Both the position numbers and the translations under genes were made by a program. A stretch of DNA of 64,000 nucleotides from Streptomyces sp. DH41 (GTDB lineage: Bacteria > Actinomycetota > Actinomycetes > Streptomycetales > Streptomycetaceae). The stretch's first letter is position 1, and every line of letters begins with the position of its first letter. The stretch spans positions 20,864 to 84,863 of the forward strand of contig NZ_JARVKY010000032.1 in NCBI RefSeq assembly GCF_029813785.1. Reading direction: 5' to 3'. This document shows, one piece after another, positions 41,270-50,173 of this stretch. Under the pieces are notes generated by a model. That model had not been told where the DNA came from. It ran no database searches and was given only the letters and a program-made list of their open reading frames with translations.

Positions 41270-42259
41270 CTACGGCACCACCACGATCTTCCGTCCCACC
41301 CCCGCCGCGAACTGCTCCAGCGCCTCGGGGTAGCGGTCCAGCGGGATGCGGTCGCTGATGAAGACGTCCGGGTCCAGGACGCCGTTCGCGAAGAGTTCGG
41401 CGGCGCGCTCGTAGCTGTGCAGGACCGCCATCGAACCCGTGATGGTGATCTCCTGGTTGTAGATCCGGTACGGGTCGATCTGCACCCGTGTCGCGTAGTC
41501 GGCGACGCCGAACTGGAGGAAGGTGCCGGCCTTGGCGACCCGGTCCAGGCCGTCCTGGATGGCCGCCGCGTTGCCCGTCGCGTCGATGACCAGGTCCCAG
41601 CCCTGGGGGCGGTCCAGCTCGTCCGGGGTCGCGGCCGAGGCCGAGACGCCGAGGCCGCGGGCGGTCTCCAGGCGGGCCGGGTTGAGGTCGACCATGTCCA
41701 CGCTGGCCGCGCCGGTCCGCTTGGCCAGCTCCAGCATCATCAGGCCCATCGTGCCGGAGCCGTAGATCAGGACGTGGGCGCCGAGCCGGGACTGGAGGAC
41801 GTCGTAGCCGCGGACCGCGCAGGACAGGGGTTCGATCAGCGCCGCGTCCTGGGTGCGGACGTGCTCGGGGAGCCTCACGCAGTTCGCCACGGGAGCCACC
41901 GCGTACTTCGCGGCGCCGCCGGCCGTCGTCACGCCGATGGCCGCCCAGCGTTCGCAGAGGTTGTTGTGGCCGGTGCGGCAGTAGCGGCACTCGTAGCAGT
42001 ACAGGGAGGGGTCGACGGCGACCCGGTCGCCGACGGAGACCTCGGTGACCTGCGCGCCGACGCCGACCACCTCGCCGGCGAACTCGTGGCCCGGCACGAT
42101 GGGGAGCTTGGGCGCGAACTCGCCCTGGAGGATGTGCAGGTCGGTGCCGCACAGGCCGCAGGCGGCGACCTCCACGACGACCTCGCGCGGCCCTGGCGTC
42201 GGGTCCGGTACCTCGGTGACGACGGCACGGCCCACGGACTCGATGACGGCGGCCTTCAT
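41270..42259 (-). CDS. zinc-dependent alcohol dehydrogenase, polyol (sorbitol-type) dehydrogenase
   Basis: A 329-residue medium-chain dehydrogenase. Catalytic zinc ligands are in GLCGTDLH (Cys) and GHEFAGEV (His-Glu). The structural zinc Cys set is CYECRYCRTGHNNLC. The NAD fold is YGSGTMGLMMLELAKR, with an acidic DLNP turn favouring NAD. ATG 42259 overlaps the permease stop (ATGA), tying it to a carbohydrate ABC transporter; oxidation of an imported polyol such as sorbitol, mannitol or arabitol is inferred. It is last in the operon and followed by a hairpin. Confidence 0.9.
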   Translation of the reverse strand: MKAAVIESVGRAVVTEVPDPTPGPREVVVEVAACGLCGTDLHILQGEFAPKLPIVPGHEFAGEVVGVGAQVTEVSVGDRVAVDPSLYCYECRYCRTGHNNLCERWAAIGVTTAGGAAKYAVAPVANCVRLPEHVRTQDAALIEPLSCAVRGYDVLQSRLGAHVLIYGSGTMGLMMLELAKRTGAASVDMVDLNPARLETARGLGVSASAATPDELDRPQGWDLVIDATGNAAAIQDGLDRVAKAGTFLQFGVADYATRVQIDPYRIYNQEITITGSMAVLHSYERAAELFANGVLDPDVFISDRIPLDRYPEALEQFAAGVGRKIVVVP

Positions 42260-43140
42260 TTCACGGCTCCAAGCGACAGGCCCTGGACCAGTTTGTCCTG
42301 GGCGGCGAACCCCGCGGCGAGCACCGGCAGGGAGATGACGAGCGACGCGGCGCACACCTTGGCCAGGAAGAGGCCCTGGCTGGTGATGAAGCCGGTCAGG
42401 AAGACGGGGGCGGTCTCGGCGACCACACCCGTCAGCACCCGGGCGAAGAGCAGTTCGTTCCAGCTGAAGATGAAGCAGATGAGGGAGGTCGCGGCGATGC
42501 CGGGCAGGGCGATCGGCGCGACGACCCGGGTCAGGATCGTCGGCAGCCTCGCGCCGTCCACGCGGGCCGCCTCGATGATCGCGACCGGGACCTCGGCCAG
42601 GAAGGACTGCATCATCCAGACCGCGATCGGCAGGTTCATGGACGTGTAGAGGATGACCAGCAGCCAGATGTTGTCCAGCATGTCGGTGTTCTTGGCGAAC
42701 AGGTAGATCGGCAGCAGGCCGGCCACCACCGGCAGCATCTTGGTGGAGAGGAAGAAGAACAGGACGTCCGTCCACTTCCGCACCGGACGGATGGAGAGCG
42801 CGTACGCGGCCGGCAGGGCCAGGACCAGGACGAACAGCGTCGACGCGATCGACGCCACCGCCGAGTTGATCAGCGACGGCCAGGGGCTCGCGCCACCGCC
42901 CGCGCCGAAGAACTCGCGGTAGCCGTCCAGGGTCAGCGACGCCGCGAAGGACGGCGGGTTGGTGGCCGCGTCCTCCTCCGAGTGGAAGGAGGTGAGCGCC
43001 ATCCACGCGATGGGCAGGAAGAAGACGATTCCGGCCAGCCAGGCCACCAGGCCCAGTCCGGCACCCGCCTTGCGGCGGGCTCGCGCGGGCTTGGCACCGG
43101 CGGTGCCGGTGGCGGCGGGTCGTACGGCGGTGGCGCTCAT
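42256..43140 (-). CDS. carbohydrate ABC transporter permease (MalG-like)
   Basis: A 294-residue inner-membrane permease with six hydrophobic helices and the ATPase-contact EAA loop EAARVDGARLPTILTRVVAPIALPG near residue 200. A 30-residue basic cytoplasmic N-terminus precedes helix 1 (GLVAWLAGIVFFLPIAWMAL). It overlaps both neighbours by four bases (ATGA junctions). With the upstream permease and lipoprotein it forms one importer; the overall sequence type is that of mannitol/sorbitol transporters (SmoG/MtlG-like). Confidence 0.9.
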   Translation of the reverse strand: MSATAVRPAATGTAGAKPARARRKAGAGLGLVAWLAGIVFFLPIAWMALTSFHSEEDAATNPPSFAASLTLDGYREFFGAGGGASPWPSLINSAVASIASTLFVLVLALPAAYALSIRPVRKWTDVLFFFLSTKMLPVVAGLLPIYLFAKNTDMLDNIWLLVILYTSMNLPIAVWMMQSFLAEVPVAIIEAARVDGARLPTILTRVVAPIALPGIAATSLICFIFSWNELLFARVLTGVVAETAPVFLTGFITSQGLFLAKVCAASLVISLPVLAAGFAAQDKLVQGLSLGAVK

Positions 43141-44081
43141 GCGCGGCCGACCTCCTCGCGGAACAGGGACGACACCACGCGCAGCGCGAAGGTGGCGATG
43201 ACGATCGAGCCGATGACGACCAGGACGCCCGCGGCCGAGGCGAGGCCGTTCTCGTGCGCCTGGTAGAAGGTCTGGTAGACGGTGTAGGGCAGGTTGGCCG
43301 TGCCCAGGCCGCCGGACGTGATCGTGAAGACCGCGTCGAAGTTCTGGACGATGTAGATGGAGCCGAGCAGGGCGCCGAGTTCCAGGTAGCGGCGCAGGTG
43401 GGGGAGGGTGAGGTGGACGAAGATCTGCCAGTCGCTCGCGCCGTCCACCCGGGCGGCCTCCATCTGCTGCTGGTCCCGGCTCTGCAGGCCGGCCAGCAGG
43501 ATGAGCATCATGAAGGGCGTCCACTGCCACACCAGTGAGGCCTCGATCGCGAGCAGCGGGGTGTTCGAGATCCAGTCCGGCTGCGGGCCGCCGACGTAGT
43601 GCAGCAGGCCGTTGAGCAGGCCGTACTCGGGGTTGCACAGGACGTGCTTCCAGAGCAGTGCCGCCGCCACCGGGACGACGAGGAACGGGGCGATCAGCAG
43701 GGTGCGGACCAGGCCCCGGCCCTTGAACCTCCGGTCGAGCAGCAGGGCCAGTGCCAGGCCGAGGACCAGGCTGACCAGGACCACGGCCACCGTCAGCAGG
43801 ATCGTCGTCCACACCGACCGGCGCATGTCCGGGTCGCTGAGGACGTCGCCGTAGTTGCCGAAGCCGGCGAAGCTGCGGGCGTCCGGGTAGAGGGCGTTCC
43901 AGTCGAAGAAGGAGATCACCAGGGTCGCCACGAAGGGCAGCTGGGTGACCACGATCATGAAGATCAGGGCGGGGAGGAGGGGCGCCCGGGTGGCCCAGGC
44001 CCGCAGCCGGGAGGACGGCGGACGGACGGTGGGGCGGGGGTGGCCGGGTGCGGCCGAGGGGGCCGTTGTCGTGGCGGTCAT
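43137..44081 (-). CDS. carbohydrate ABC transporter permease (MalF-like)
   Basis: A 314-residue permease with six helices, starting ALIFMIVVTQLPFVATLVISFFDWN, and the EAA loop EAARVDGASDWQIFVHLTLPHLRRY. A Pro/Ala/Ser-rich cytoplasmic N-terminal tail of about 30 residues precedes it. ATGA overlaps join it to the binding protein upstream and to the second permease downstream. Pairs with that permease in the membrane; the ATPase is not encoded here. Confidence 0.9.
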   Translation of the reverse strand: MTATTTAPSAAPGHPRPTVRPPSSRLRAWATRAPLLPALIFMIVVTQLPFVATLVISFFDWNALYPDARSFAGFGNYGDVLSDPDMRRSVWTTILLTVAVVLVSLVLGLALALLLDRRFKGRGLVRTLLIAPFLVVPVAAALLWKHVLCNPEYGLLNGLLHYVGGPQPDWISNTPLLAIEASLVWQWTPFMMLILLAGLQSRDQQQMEAARVDGASDWQIFVHLTLPHLRRYLELGALLGSIYIVQNFDAVFTITSGGLGTANLPYTVYQTFYQAHENGLASAAGVLVVIGSIVIATFALRVVSSLFREEVGRA

Positions 44082-45448
44082 CGTCCCTCGTACTCCTCGG
44101 AGATCTTCTCGGCGAGCTGCTGGGACTTCTCCAGGGCCTCCTCGACGGACTGGCGTCCGGCGATGGCCGCGCTGATCTCCTGGGAGACCTGGGTGCCGAG
44201 GTCGGTGAACTCGGGGATGCCGACGAACTGGATGCCGGGCGCGGGGCGCGGCTGCACGCCGGGGTCGTTCGGCTTGGCCCCCTCGATGGCCTCCCTGGTC
44301 ATCTCCTGGAAGGCGGCGGCCTCCGCGCGGTAGGCCGGGTTCTCGTACGTCGAGGCGCGCTTGCCGGCCGGGACGTCGGACCAGCCGACCTCGTCGCCGA
44401 CGAGCTGCTCGTACTCCTTGCCGGACGCCCAGGAGACGAACTCCCAGGCCTTGTCGGCGTTGCGGGAGGCGTCCTGGATGCCCCAGGCCCAGGTGTAGAG
44501 CCAGCCGGCGGACTCGGTCTTCTCCACGGGGGCGGGCGCGTAGCCCATCTTGCCCTTGACGGGGGAGTTCGCCGACTCCAGGGAACCGGCCGCCGAGGTG
44601 GCGTCGTACCACATGGCGACGTTGCCCTGCGTCACGTTGTTCAGGCACTCGGCGAAGCCGGACTGGGCGGCGCCGGACTGCCCGTGCTCGCGGACGAGGC
44701 CGACGTAGAACTTCGTCGCCTTCTCCCACTCGGGGGAGTCCAGCCGCGCCTGCCAGTCCGTGTCGAACCAGGTGCCGCCGAAGGTGTTGACGACCGTCGT
44801 CAGGGGTGCCATCAGCTCGCCCCAGCCGGGCAGCCCGCGCAGGCAGATGCCCTTCATGTCCGGCTCGGCCCCGTCGAGTTCGGCGGCGAGCTCGGCCACC
44901 TGGGTCCAGGTGGGGTGCTCGGGCATCGTCAGGCCCTCCTTCTCGAAGATGTCCTTGCGGTACATCAGGAAGGACGACTCGCCGTAGAAGGGCTGGCCGT
45001 AGAGCTTGCCGTCGTCGCCGGTGAGGGACTCGCGCATCGGTCCCAGGATGTCCTTCTCGTCGTACGCCGGGTCCTCGGCGACGTAGGTGTCCATCGGCCG
45101 CAGCCACTCGTTGCGGGCGTAGATCGGTATCTCGTAGTTGGAGAGGGTGGCGACGTCGTACTGGCCGGCCTGGTTGGCGAAGTCCTGGCTGATCTTGTCG
45201 CGGACGTCGTTCTCCGGCAGGACGGTGAAGTTCACCTTGATGCCGGTCTCTTCGGTGAAGTGGTCCGCGGTGAGTTTCTGCAGCGTGACCATCTGCGGGT
45301 TGTTGACCATCAGCACGTTGATGGAGTCGCCGCCGGATCCGGCCCCGCCCGCTCCGACCCAGCAGCCGGTGAGCAGCGGGGCGAGCAGCGTCCCTGCGGC
45401 GGCCGTGGCGAGTGTGGCTCGCGGCCTCCGTCGGCTCTGGGTTCGCAT
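44078..45448 (-). CDS. sugar/polyol ABC transporter substrate-binding lipoprotein
   Basis: A 456-residue family 1 solute-binding protein. A lipobox LLTGC at residues 25-29 follows a basic/hydrophobic signal, so it is anchored outside the membrane. Motifs include INVLMVNNPQM, FTEETGIKVNFTVLPEN, SSFLMYRKDIFEKEGL and YTWAWGIQDASRNADKAWEFVSWAS. ATG 45448 has a CAGGAGCG site. It is first in an operon with two permeases and a zinc dehydrogenase; a DeoR regulator gene lies directly upstream on the same strand. Confidence 0.92.
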   Translation of the reverse strand: MRTQSRRRPRATLATAAAGTLLAPLLTGCWVGAGGAGSGGDSINVLMVNNPQMVTLQKLTADHFTEETGIKVNFTVLPENDVRDKISQDFANQAGQYDVATLSNYEIPIYARNEWLRPMDTYVAEDPAYDEKDILGPMRESLTGDDGKLYGQPFYGESSFLMYRKDIFEKEGLTMPEHPTWTQVAELAAELDGAEPDMKGICLRGLPGWGELMAPLTTVVNTFGGTWFDTDWQARLDSPEWEKATKFYVGLVREHGQSGAAQSGFAECLNNVTQGNVAMWYDATSAAGSLESANSPVKGKMGYAPAPVEKTESAGWLYTWAWGIQDASRNADKAWEFVSWASGKEYEQLVGDEVGWSDVPAGKRASTYENPAYRAEAAAFQEMTREAIEGAKPNDPGVQPRPAPGIQFVGIPEFTDLGTQVSQEISAAIAGRQSVEEALEKSQQLAEKISEEYEGR

Positions 45449-45605
45449 GGATCGCTCCTGAACATATGGGGAGGTATGGGGCAGAGGAGGGTGTGAGGGT
45501 GCCCTCCGGGGACGTGAGTCGGGGTGTGGGACGAGGGTGACGGGCTTTCAGGCTCGGGGACTCGGGTGGTGGGCTCGCAGGCTCAAAGGCCCGGGTGACG
45601 GTTTT

Positions 45606-46376
45606 TCAGACGCGGATGATCTGCGGGCCGAGCAGCGAGTAGCGGTGGGCCTCGGCCGTGGGCAGCAGCGTGCTGGTGACGATCGCCTCCAGGGCGCCGA
45701 CCTCCGCGAACCGGCAGAAGCTGACCGCCCCGAACTTGGTGTGCGTGCCCGCGAAGACGGTGCGGCGGGCGGCGCGGATCGCCTGGGTCTTGACCTCGCT
45801 GACCGCGGGGTCGGGGGTGGTGAGGCCGTGCTCGCGGGAGATGCCGTTGGCGCCGATGTACGCCAGGTCGATGACGAAGCCGGCCAGCATCTTCGTCGTC
45901 CAGTGGTCGACGGTGGCCAGGGTGCCCGAGCGGACCCGGCCGCCGAGCAGCAGGACGGAGGTGTCGCCGGACTCGGCGAGCGCGCCGGCGACCGGCAGGG
46001 ACGCGGTGACCACGGTGAGGGGACGGTCCCGGGGGAGGGCCTCGGCGATGAGCTGCGGGGTGAAGCCCTCGTCGACGAAGACCGTCTCGGCGTCGCCGAG
46101 CAGGTCGGCGGCCGCGGCGGCGATCCGGCGCTTCTCGGGCACGTGGCTGGTGGCGCGGAAGGCGAGCGTGGTCTCGAACCCGGCGCTCTCCACGGGGTGG
46201 GCACCCCCGTGGGTGCGGCGGACCAGGCCGTGGTCCTCCAGGGCGCGCAGGTCCCGCCGTACGGTCTCCTTGGCGACGCCGAGGCCGGCCGCGAGCGCGG
46301 TGACGTCGACCGAGCCGGTGGCGCGGGCGATCCGTACGATCTCGTGCCGGCGCTCTTCCGCCGTCCTCGCGCCCAT
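45606..46376 (-). CDS. DeoR/GlpR-family transcriptional regulator
   Basis: A 256-residue sugar-responsive repressor. The N-terminal winged helix is VDVTALAAGLGVAKETVRRDLRALEDHGLVRRTHGGA. The C-terminal DeoRC sugar-phosphate sensor shows EKRRIAAAAADLL, TVFVDEGFTPQLIAEAL, TVVTASLPVAGAL and DLAYIGANGIS, the last resembling the effector-binding GANGI motif. ATG 46376 is chosen; a GTG at 46385 is possible. It is separated by 157 bases from the polyol operon it probably regulates. Confidence 0.92.
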   Translation of the reverse strand: MGARTAEERRHEIVRIARATGSVDVTALAAGLGVAKETVRRDLRALEDHGLVRRTHGGAHPVESAGFETTLAFRATSHVPEKRRIAAAAADLLGDAETVFVDEGFTPQLIAEALPRDRPLTVVTASLPVAGALAESGDTSVLLLGGRVRSGTLATVDHWTTKMLAGFVIDLAYIGANGISREHGLTTPDPAVSEVKTQAIRAARRTVFAGTHTKFGAVSFCRFAEVGALEAIVTSTLLPTAEAHRYSLLGPQIIRV

Positions 46377-46588
46377 GCCGAACACCTGCCCCACCGCCTC
46401 GTGCGCCGCGTCCCTGCCCGTTCGGGCCTTGGGGGAAGTTCTACAGCGGCCGTGCGGCACTGACCAGGTCTGTCGCGGACCCGATACTGCCCGCTTGTGC
46501 CCGTTCCGGTCGCCGGGCGCCCGTCGCGGACCTGGAAGGAAGCGGTGCGCGGGGTGGGAACGGGCAGGGCGGATGCCCGCATGCGGAA

Positions 46589-46617
46589 GCGGGCGGGCCC
46601 GTTCGGTGCCCGCCCGC
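46589..46617 (-). terminator. terminator of the uronate dehydrogenase-like gene
   Basis: GCGGGCGGGC (46589-46598) pairs with GCCCGCCCGC (46608-46617) around a nine-base loop, 31 bases beyond the stop on the minus strand. Confidence 0.75.
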
Positions 46618-46648
46618 CTGCGGGATCGGCTTGATCGACCGGTTCCGG

Positions 46649-47458
46649 TCAGTACGGCCAGATCGGGGGGTCGGTCACGAAGTGGCCGCCCAGGCGGGCG
46701 TGCGCCGGGTTGTCCGGATCGAGGTCGCCCTGCTCGGCGAGGAGCTTGTCGGCGTACGGCTCGGAGTCGTCCTCGGGCGCGTAACCGAGCGCCCGCGCGG
46801 AGGTGAGGTCCCACCACAGGCGGGTGTTGGCGGACGAGCCGTGGACGACGGTGTGCCCGACGTTCTCGGCGGTCAGGGCGGCGTGGAAGAGGCGGGCGCC
46901 GTCGGCGGGGCTCATCCACACCGAGAGCATGCGCACGCTGGTCGGCTCGGGGAAGCAGGAGCCGATGCGTACGGAGACGGTCTCCACGCCGTGCTTGTCC
47001 CAGTAGAGCTGGGCGAGGTCCTCGCCGAAGCACTTGGACAGGCCGTAGAAGGTGTCCGGGCGGCGCGGGGTGTCGATCGGGATGAGGGGGTCGTCCCCCC
47101 GGGGGCGCGGGGTGTAGCCGACGGCGTGGTTGGAGGAGGCGAAGACGACACGTCGGACGCCCTCCTCGCGGGCGGCCTCGTAGAGGTTGTAGGTCCCCTC
47201 GATGTTGGCCTTCAGGATCTTCTCGAAGGAGGCTTCCAGCGAGATGCCCGCGAGGTGGATGATCGCGTCGACACCGCGGACCGCCTCGCGCACGGCCGCC
47301 CGGTCGGCGAGGTCGGCGACGACCGCGTCCGGCTCACCCTCGACCGGGCGCAGGTCGAGCAGGCGCAGCTCGTAGCCGTGGTCGGGCAGCAGGTCGCGCA
47401 TCAGGGTGCCGAGGCCGCCGGCGGCGCCGGTGAGCAGGACGGTGCGGGGAGCGGGCAT
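46649..47458 (-). CDS. NAD-dependent sugar dehydratase/epimerase-family protein, uronate dehydrogenase-like
   Basis: A 269-residue extended short-chain dehydrogenase. NAD binding: LLTGAAGGLGTLMRDLL; catalytic Ser in FASSNHAVGYTPR; catalytic Tyr/Lys in DTFYGLSKCFGEDLA. The short length and the SNHAVGYTPR/RIGSCFPEPTS blocks match uronate dehydrogenases, which oxidise glucuronate or galacturonate to the aldarolactone. It is transcribed divergently from a 5-dehydro-4-deoxyglucarate dehydratase gene, the later step of the same oxidative route, which supports the assignment. ATG 47458 is the likely start. Confidence 0.85.
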   Translation of the reverse strand: MPAPRTVLLTGAAGGLGTLMRDLLPDHGYELRLLDLRPVEGEPDAVVADLADRAAVREAVRGVDAIIHLAGISLEASFEKILKANIEGTYNLYEAAREEGVRRVVFASSNHAVGYTPRPRGDDPLIPIDTPRRPDTFYGLSKCFGEDLAQLYWDKHGVETVSVRIGSCFPEPTSVRMLSVWMSPADGARLFHAALTAENVGHTVVHGSSANTRLWWDLTSARALGYAPEDDSEPYADKLLAEQGDLDPDNPAHARLGGHFVTDPPIWPY

Positions 47459-47508
47459 CCTCGGGACTCCTAGGTCTCCTGTAGGTCTTCTGCATCGGCA
47501 GCCGTACG

Positions 47509-47608
47509 TATGGACGGCTGCCGTTCATATGCGTGGACACGCTAAGGAACCGGTGGTCAGCCGTCAAGAGTCGGGCTTCTTGACGGTGCCAGTCGGGCGG
47601 CTTAGCGT
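47509..47608. promoter_or_regulatory. mirror-image divergent promoters and palindromic operator of the uronate divergon
   Basis: Plus strand: TTGACG (47580-47585), 17 bases, TAGCGT (47603-47608). Minus strand: TTGACG (complement of 47562-47567), 17 bases, TAGCGT (complement of 47539-47544). The two promoters are identical in both hexamers and spacing, and form a large palindrome (CCGTCAAGA/TCTTGACGG; CACGCTAAG/CTTAGCGTG). Downstream of the minus promoter is a 10-bp-arm palindrome, TATGGACGGC (47509-47518), T, GCCGTTCATA (47520-47529), with one mismatch, overlapping a second perfect repeat CGGCAGCCGT/ACGGCTGCCG (47496-47505/47514-47523). Confidence 0.8.
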
Positions 47609-47661
47609 GGTCGTGTTCAGAAATATAGACGCAGATCATACATATGGAATGGGGAGCGCCC

Positions 47662-48615
47662 GTGACCTCAGCCCCTCTCGCCGTCCGGCTCACCGCGCCC
47701 AGCGGTCCGCTGTTCTTCCCCGTCACGCCGTACGGCCCCGGCGGCGAGGTCGACCTCGACGTCTACCGCACCCATGTGCGCCGCGGCGTCGAGGCCGGAG
47801 CCGCCGCGGTGTTCGCCTGCTGCGGCACCGGCGAGTTCCACGCCCTCACCCCCGAGGAGTTCCAGGCCTGCGTGCGGGCGGCCGTCGAGGAGACCGCCGG
47901 GCGGGTGCCCGTCCTGGCGGGCGCGGGCTACGGCACCGCCCTCGCCGTGCGCTACGCCCGCCTCGCCGAGGAGGCCGGGGCCGACGGGCTGCTCGCCATG
48001 CCCCCGTACCTGGTGGTCGCCGGGCAGGAGGGACTGCTGCGGCACTACCGGGAGGTGGCCGCCGCGACAGCCCTGCCCGTGATCGTCTACCAGCGCGACA
48101 ACGCGGTGTTCACCCCGGGGAGCGTCGCCGAACTGGCCCGTACGGACGGGATCATCGGGCTCAAGGACGGGCTCGGCGACCTCGACCTCATGCAGCGGAC
48201 CATCAGCGCGGTGCGCACCGAGGTGCCCGGCGACGACGGCTTCCTCTACTTCAACGGCCTGCCGACCGCCGAGCAGACCCAGCTCGCCTACCGCGCGCTC
48301 GGCGTCACCCTCTACTCCTCCGCCGCGTTCTGCTTCGCCCCCGAGATCGCCCTCGCCTTCCACCGGGCGCTCCGCTCGGGCGACGAGGCCACCGCGCACC
48401 GCCTGCTGGACGGCTTCTACCGGCCGTTCGTCGAACTGCGCGCGCAGGGCCGCGGGTACGCCGTCGCCCTGGTCAAGGCGGGCGTACGGCTGCGCGGGCT
48501 GGACGTGGGGGAGGTGCGGCCGCCGTTGCAGGAGCCGACCGAGGACCATGTGAAGCGACTCGCCCAGGTGATCGAACGGGGCTACGCGCTGCTCGACGGG
48601 GAGGACGGCAGGTGA
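47662..48615 (+). CDS. kdgD: 5-dehydro-4-deoxyglucarate dehydratase
   Basis: A 317-residue DapA-superfamily enzyme that dehydrates and decarboxylates 5-dehydro-4-deoxyglucarate to 2-oxoglutarate semialdehyde. Family motifs: LFFPVTPYGPGGEVDLD, CCGTGEFHALTPEEF (instead of the GTTGE of DapA), VIVYQRDNAVF with the catalytic Tyr, and IIGLKDGLGDLDLMQ with the Schiff-base Lys. The frame is open to ATG 47644, but GTG 47662 has a GGGGAG site (47651-47656) five bases upstream. It shares a divergent promoter region with the uronate dehydrogenase-like gene. Its stop overlaps the next gene (GTGA). Confidence 0.9.
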   Translation: MTSAPLAVRLTAPSGPLFFPVTPYGPGGEVDLDVYRTHVRRGVEAGAAAVFACCGTGEFHALTPEEFQACVRAAVEETAGRVPVLAGAGYGTALAVRYARLAEEAGADGLLAMPPYLVVAGQEGLLRHYREVAAATALPVIVYQRDNAVFTPGSVAELARTDGIIGLKDGLGDLDLMQRTISAVRTEVPGDDGFLYFNGLPTAEQTQLAYRALGVTLYSSAAFCFAPEIALAFHRALRSGDEATAHRLLDGFYRPFVELRAQGRGYAVALVKAGVRLRGLDVGEVRPPLQEPTEDHVKRLAQVIERGYALLDGEDGR

Positions 48616-49781
48616 AGGCGTCCGCGTTCGTCTACCCCTGGGACGTCAACGGCGACCCGGAAGCACCCGCGTTCGTCGCGGGGCTCGGCGTCGAGCAGGT
48701 GACGCTCGCCGCCGCCTACCACTCCACCCGCGCCCTCACCCCCCGCCACCCGCGCCACCGCGTCGTCACCGCCGAGCACGCCGCCGTCCTCTACCCGCCG
48801 GACACCGCCCGCTGGGAAGGCCGCGAACCGCGCCCGTACGCGGCCGGCGACTGGGCGCCCGGCGACGCGTACGGCGAGGCCGCCGCAGCCCTCGCCGGCG
48901 CGGGTCTGGAGGTGCACACCTGGGTCGTCCTCGCCCACAACTCCCGCCTCGGCGCCGAACAGCCGCACACCTCGGTCGTCAACGCCTACGGCGACCGCTA
49001 CCCCTGGGCGCCCTGCGTCGCCCAGCCCGCCACGCGCGCGTACCTCACCGACCTGGCCGCGGAGGCCGCGGTGCGGCCCGGGGCGCACGGCACCGAGCTG
49101 GAGTCCCTCGGCTGGTACGGCCTCGCCCACCTGCACGCCCACGACAAGACCGGCGGGGTCGGCCTCGGGGACGCCGGGCAGTACCTGATGTCGCTGTGCT
49201 TCTGCCCCCACTGCCGGGCGGGCTACGGCGGACAGGGCCTCGACCCCGACGAACTGGCCGCCGCCGTACGCGCCGCGCTGGAGCCGGTGTGGCGGGGCGC
49301 GGCGCCTTCGGACGGCGGCTGGGCGGGCGTGGAGAAGCTGCTCGGCGAGGTACCGGCCAACGCCACGCGCGCGTGGCGGGACGACACGGCCCGCACCCTC
49401 CAGGAGGCGGCGGTCGCGGCCGTACGCGCCGCCGCGCCCGACGGCTTCCAGGTCCTGCTGCACGCCGATCCGGTGTCCTACCACTGCGGCGCCAACGCCG
49501 GCGTCGACCCCGCGCACATCCTGTCCGTCGCGGACGGCGTGGTCGTGCCCTGCACGGGCGGCCCCGGCCTGCTGACGCCGTTCGCCGAGCGGGCCCGCCC
49601 CGGGGCCGTCCTCGCCGCCAACCTCACCGTGGTCACCGGCATGGGCGGCCGGCCGGACACCCTCGCGAAGGACGCGGCACGCGCGCGTGAACTGGGCGCG
49701 ACGGAACTGCGGCTGTACCACGCGGGGCTGGCGTCGGACGGGGATCTGGAGGCGGTGCGGGCGGGACTCGCGGAGCGGTGA
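48612..49781 (+). CDS. hypothetical protein, TIM-barrel/glycosidase-like
   Basis: A 389-residue soluble protein, translationally coupled to kdgD. The order of features, ASAFVYPWDVNGDP at the N-terminus, HTWVVLAHNSRLG, NAYGDRYPWAPCVAQPATRAYLTDLAAEA, ESLGWYGLAHLHAHDKTG, SLCFCPHCRAGYG and VLLHADPVSYHCG, resembles putative family-10-like glycosidase barrels found with sugar-acid catabolic genes. A Cys cluster (CFCPHC) could bind zinc. No signal peptide is present, so an intracellular hydrolase of an imported oligouronide is possible but unproven. Confidence 0.75.
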   Translation: MKASAFVYPWDVNGDPEAPAFVAGLGVEQVTLAAAYHSTRALTPRHPRHRVVTAEHAAVLYPPDTARWEGREPRPYAAGDWAPGDAYGEAAAALAGAGLEVHTWVVLAHNSRLGAEQPHTSVVNAYGDRYPWAPCVAQPATRAYLTDLAAEAAVRPGAHGTELESLGWYGLAHLHAHDKTGGVGLGDAGQYLMSLCFCPHCRAGYGGQGLDPDELAAAVRAALEPVWRGAAPSDGGWAGVEKLLGEVPANATRAWRDDTARTLQEAAVAAVRAAAPDGFQVLLHADPVSYHCGANAGVDPAHILSVADGVVVPCTGGPGLLTPFAERARPGAVLAANLTVVTGMGGRPDTLAKDAARARELGATELRLYHAGLASDGDLEAVRAGLAER

Positions 49782-49880
49782 GCGCGGTGCGTGTGCCGGG
49801 TGAGCGGCGGAGGTCCCGGATGCCTCATGCCGGGCCGGTGGCCGACGGCGGCTCGGAGGCGGCGCCATCGGCGTTCGCCG

Positions 49881-49922
49881 GCCGTCGGCCCTCGGCCGTC
49901 GGCCGTCGGCCCTCGGCCCTCG
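49881..49922. repeat. six tandem GCC(G/C)TCG heptamers
   Basis: Units in order are GCCGTCG, GCCCTCG, GCCGTCG, GCCGTCG, GCCCTCG, GCCCTCG, with a degenerate seventh copy (GCCGAGC). Heptamers change by a single base at position 4. Such tracts expand by slippage and are commonly variable between strains. Confidence 0.85.
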
Positions 49923-50017
49923 GCCGAGCGATACCACCGCCGTCGCCGGCGGAACGGCCCCCCTGGCCGGCAGCAGTAGCCGGAGACCGGCCGGTTCCAC
50001 CAGGGCCGCGCCCAGGG

Positions 50018-50173
50018 AGCGCACACGCCGGACGCCGGCCACAGCGCCGGGGTGCCGAAGCCGGACACCGCCACCCCGGCTAGGTACGGGCCCGCGTTGC
50101 TGTCGCGCAGGACGCGGGCCGCGGGCCAGGTCCTCCGCGCCGTCTTCCTCGTAAGTGCCGTCCTTGCCGTCAT
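50018..50173 (-). pseudogene. remnant of an MFS transporter N-terminus
   Basis: Reading from ATG 50173, residues about 15-52 (for example ARVLRDSNAGPYLAGVAVSGFG then TPALWPASGV) resemble the first helix of actinobacterial major-facilitator transporters, with several substitutions of helix residues by Pro. The similarity then stops and the frame runs into Arg/Pro-rich sequence and the heptamer repeats. Recognised from memory of the family, so confidence is low; it could be chance coding potential. Confidence 0.3.
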
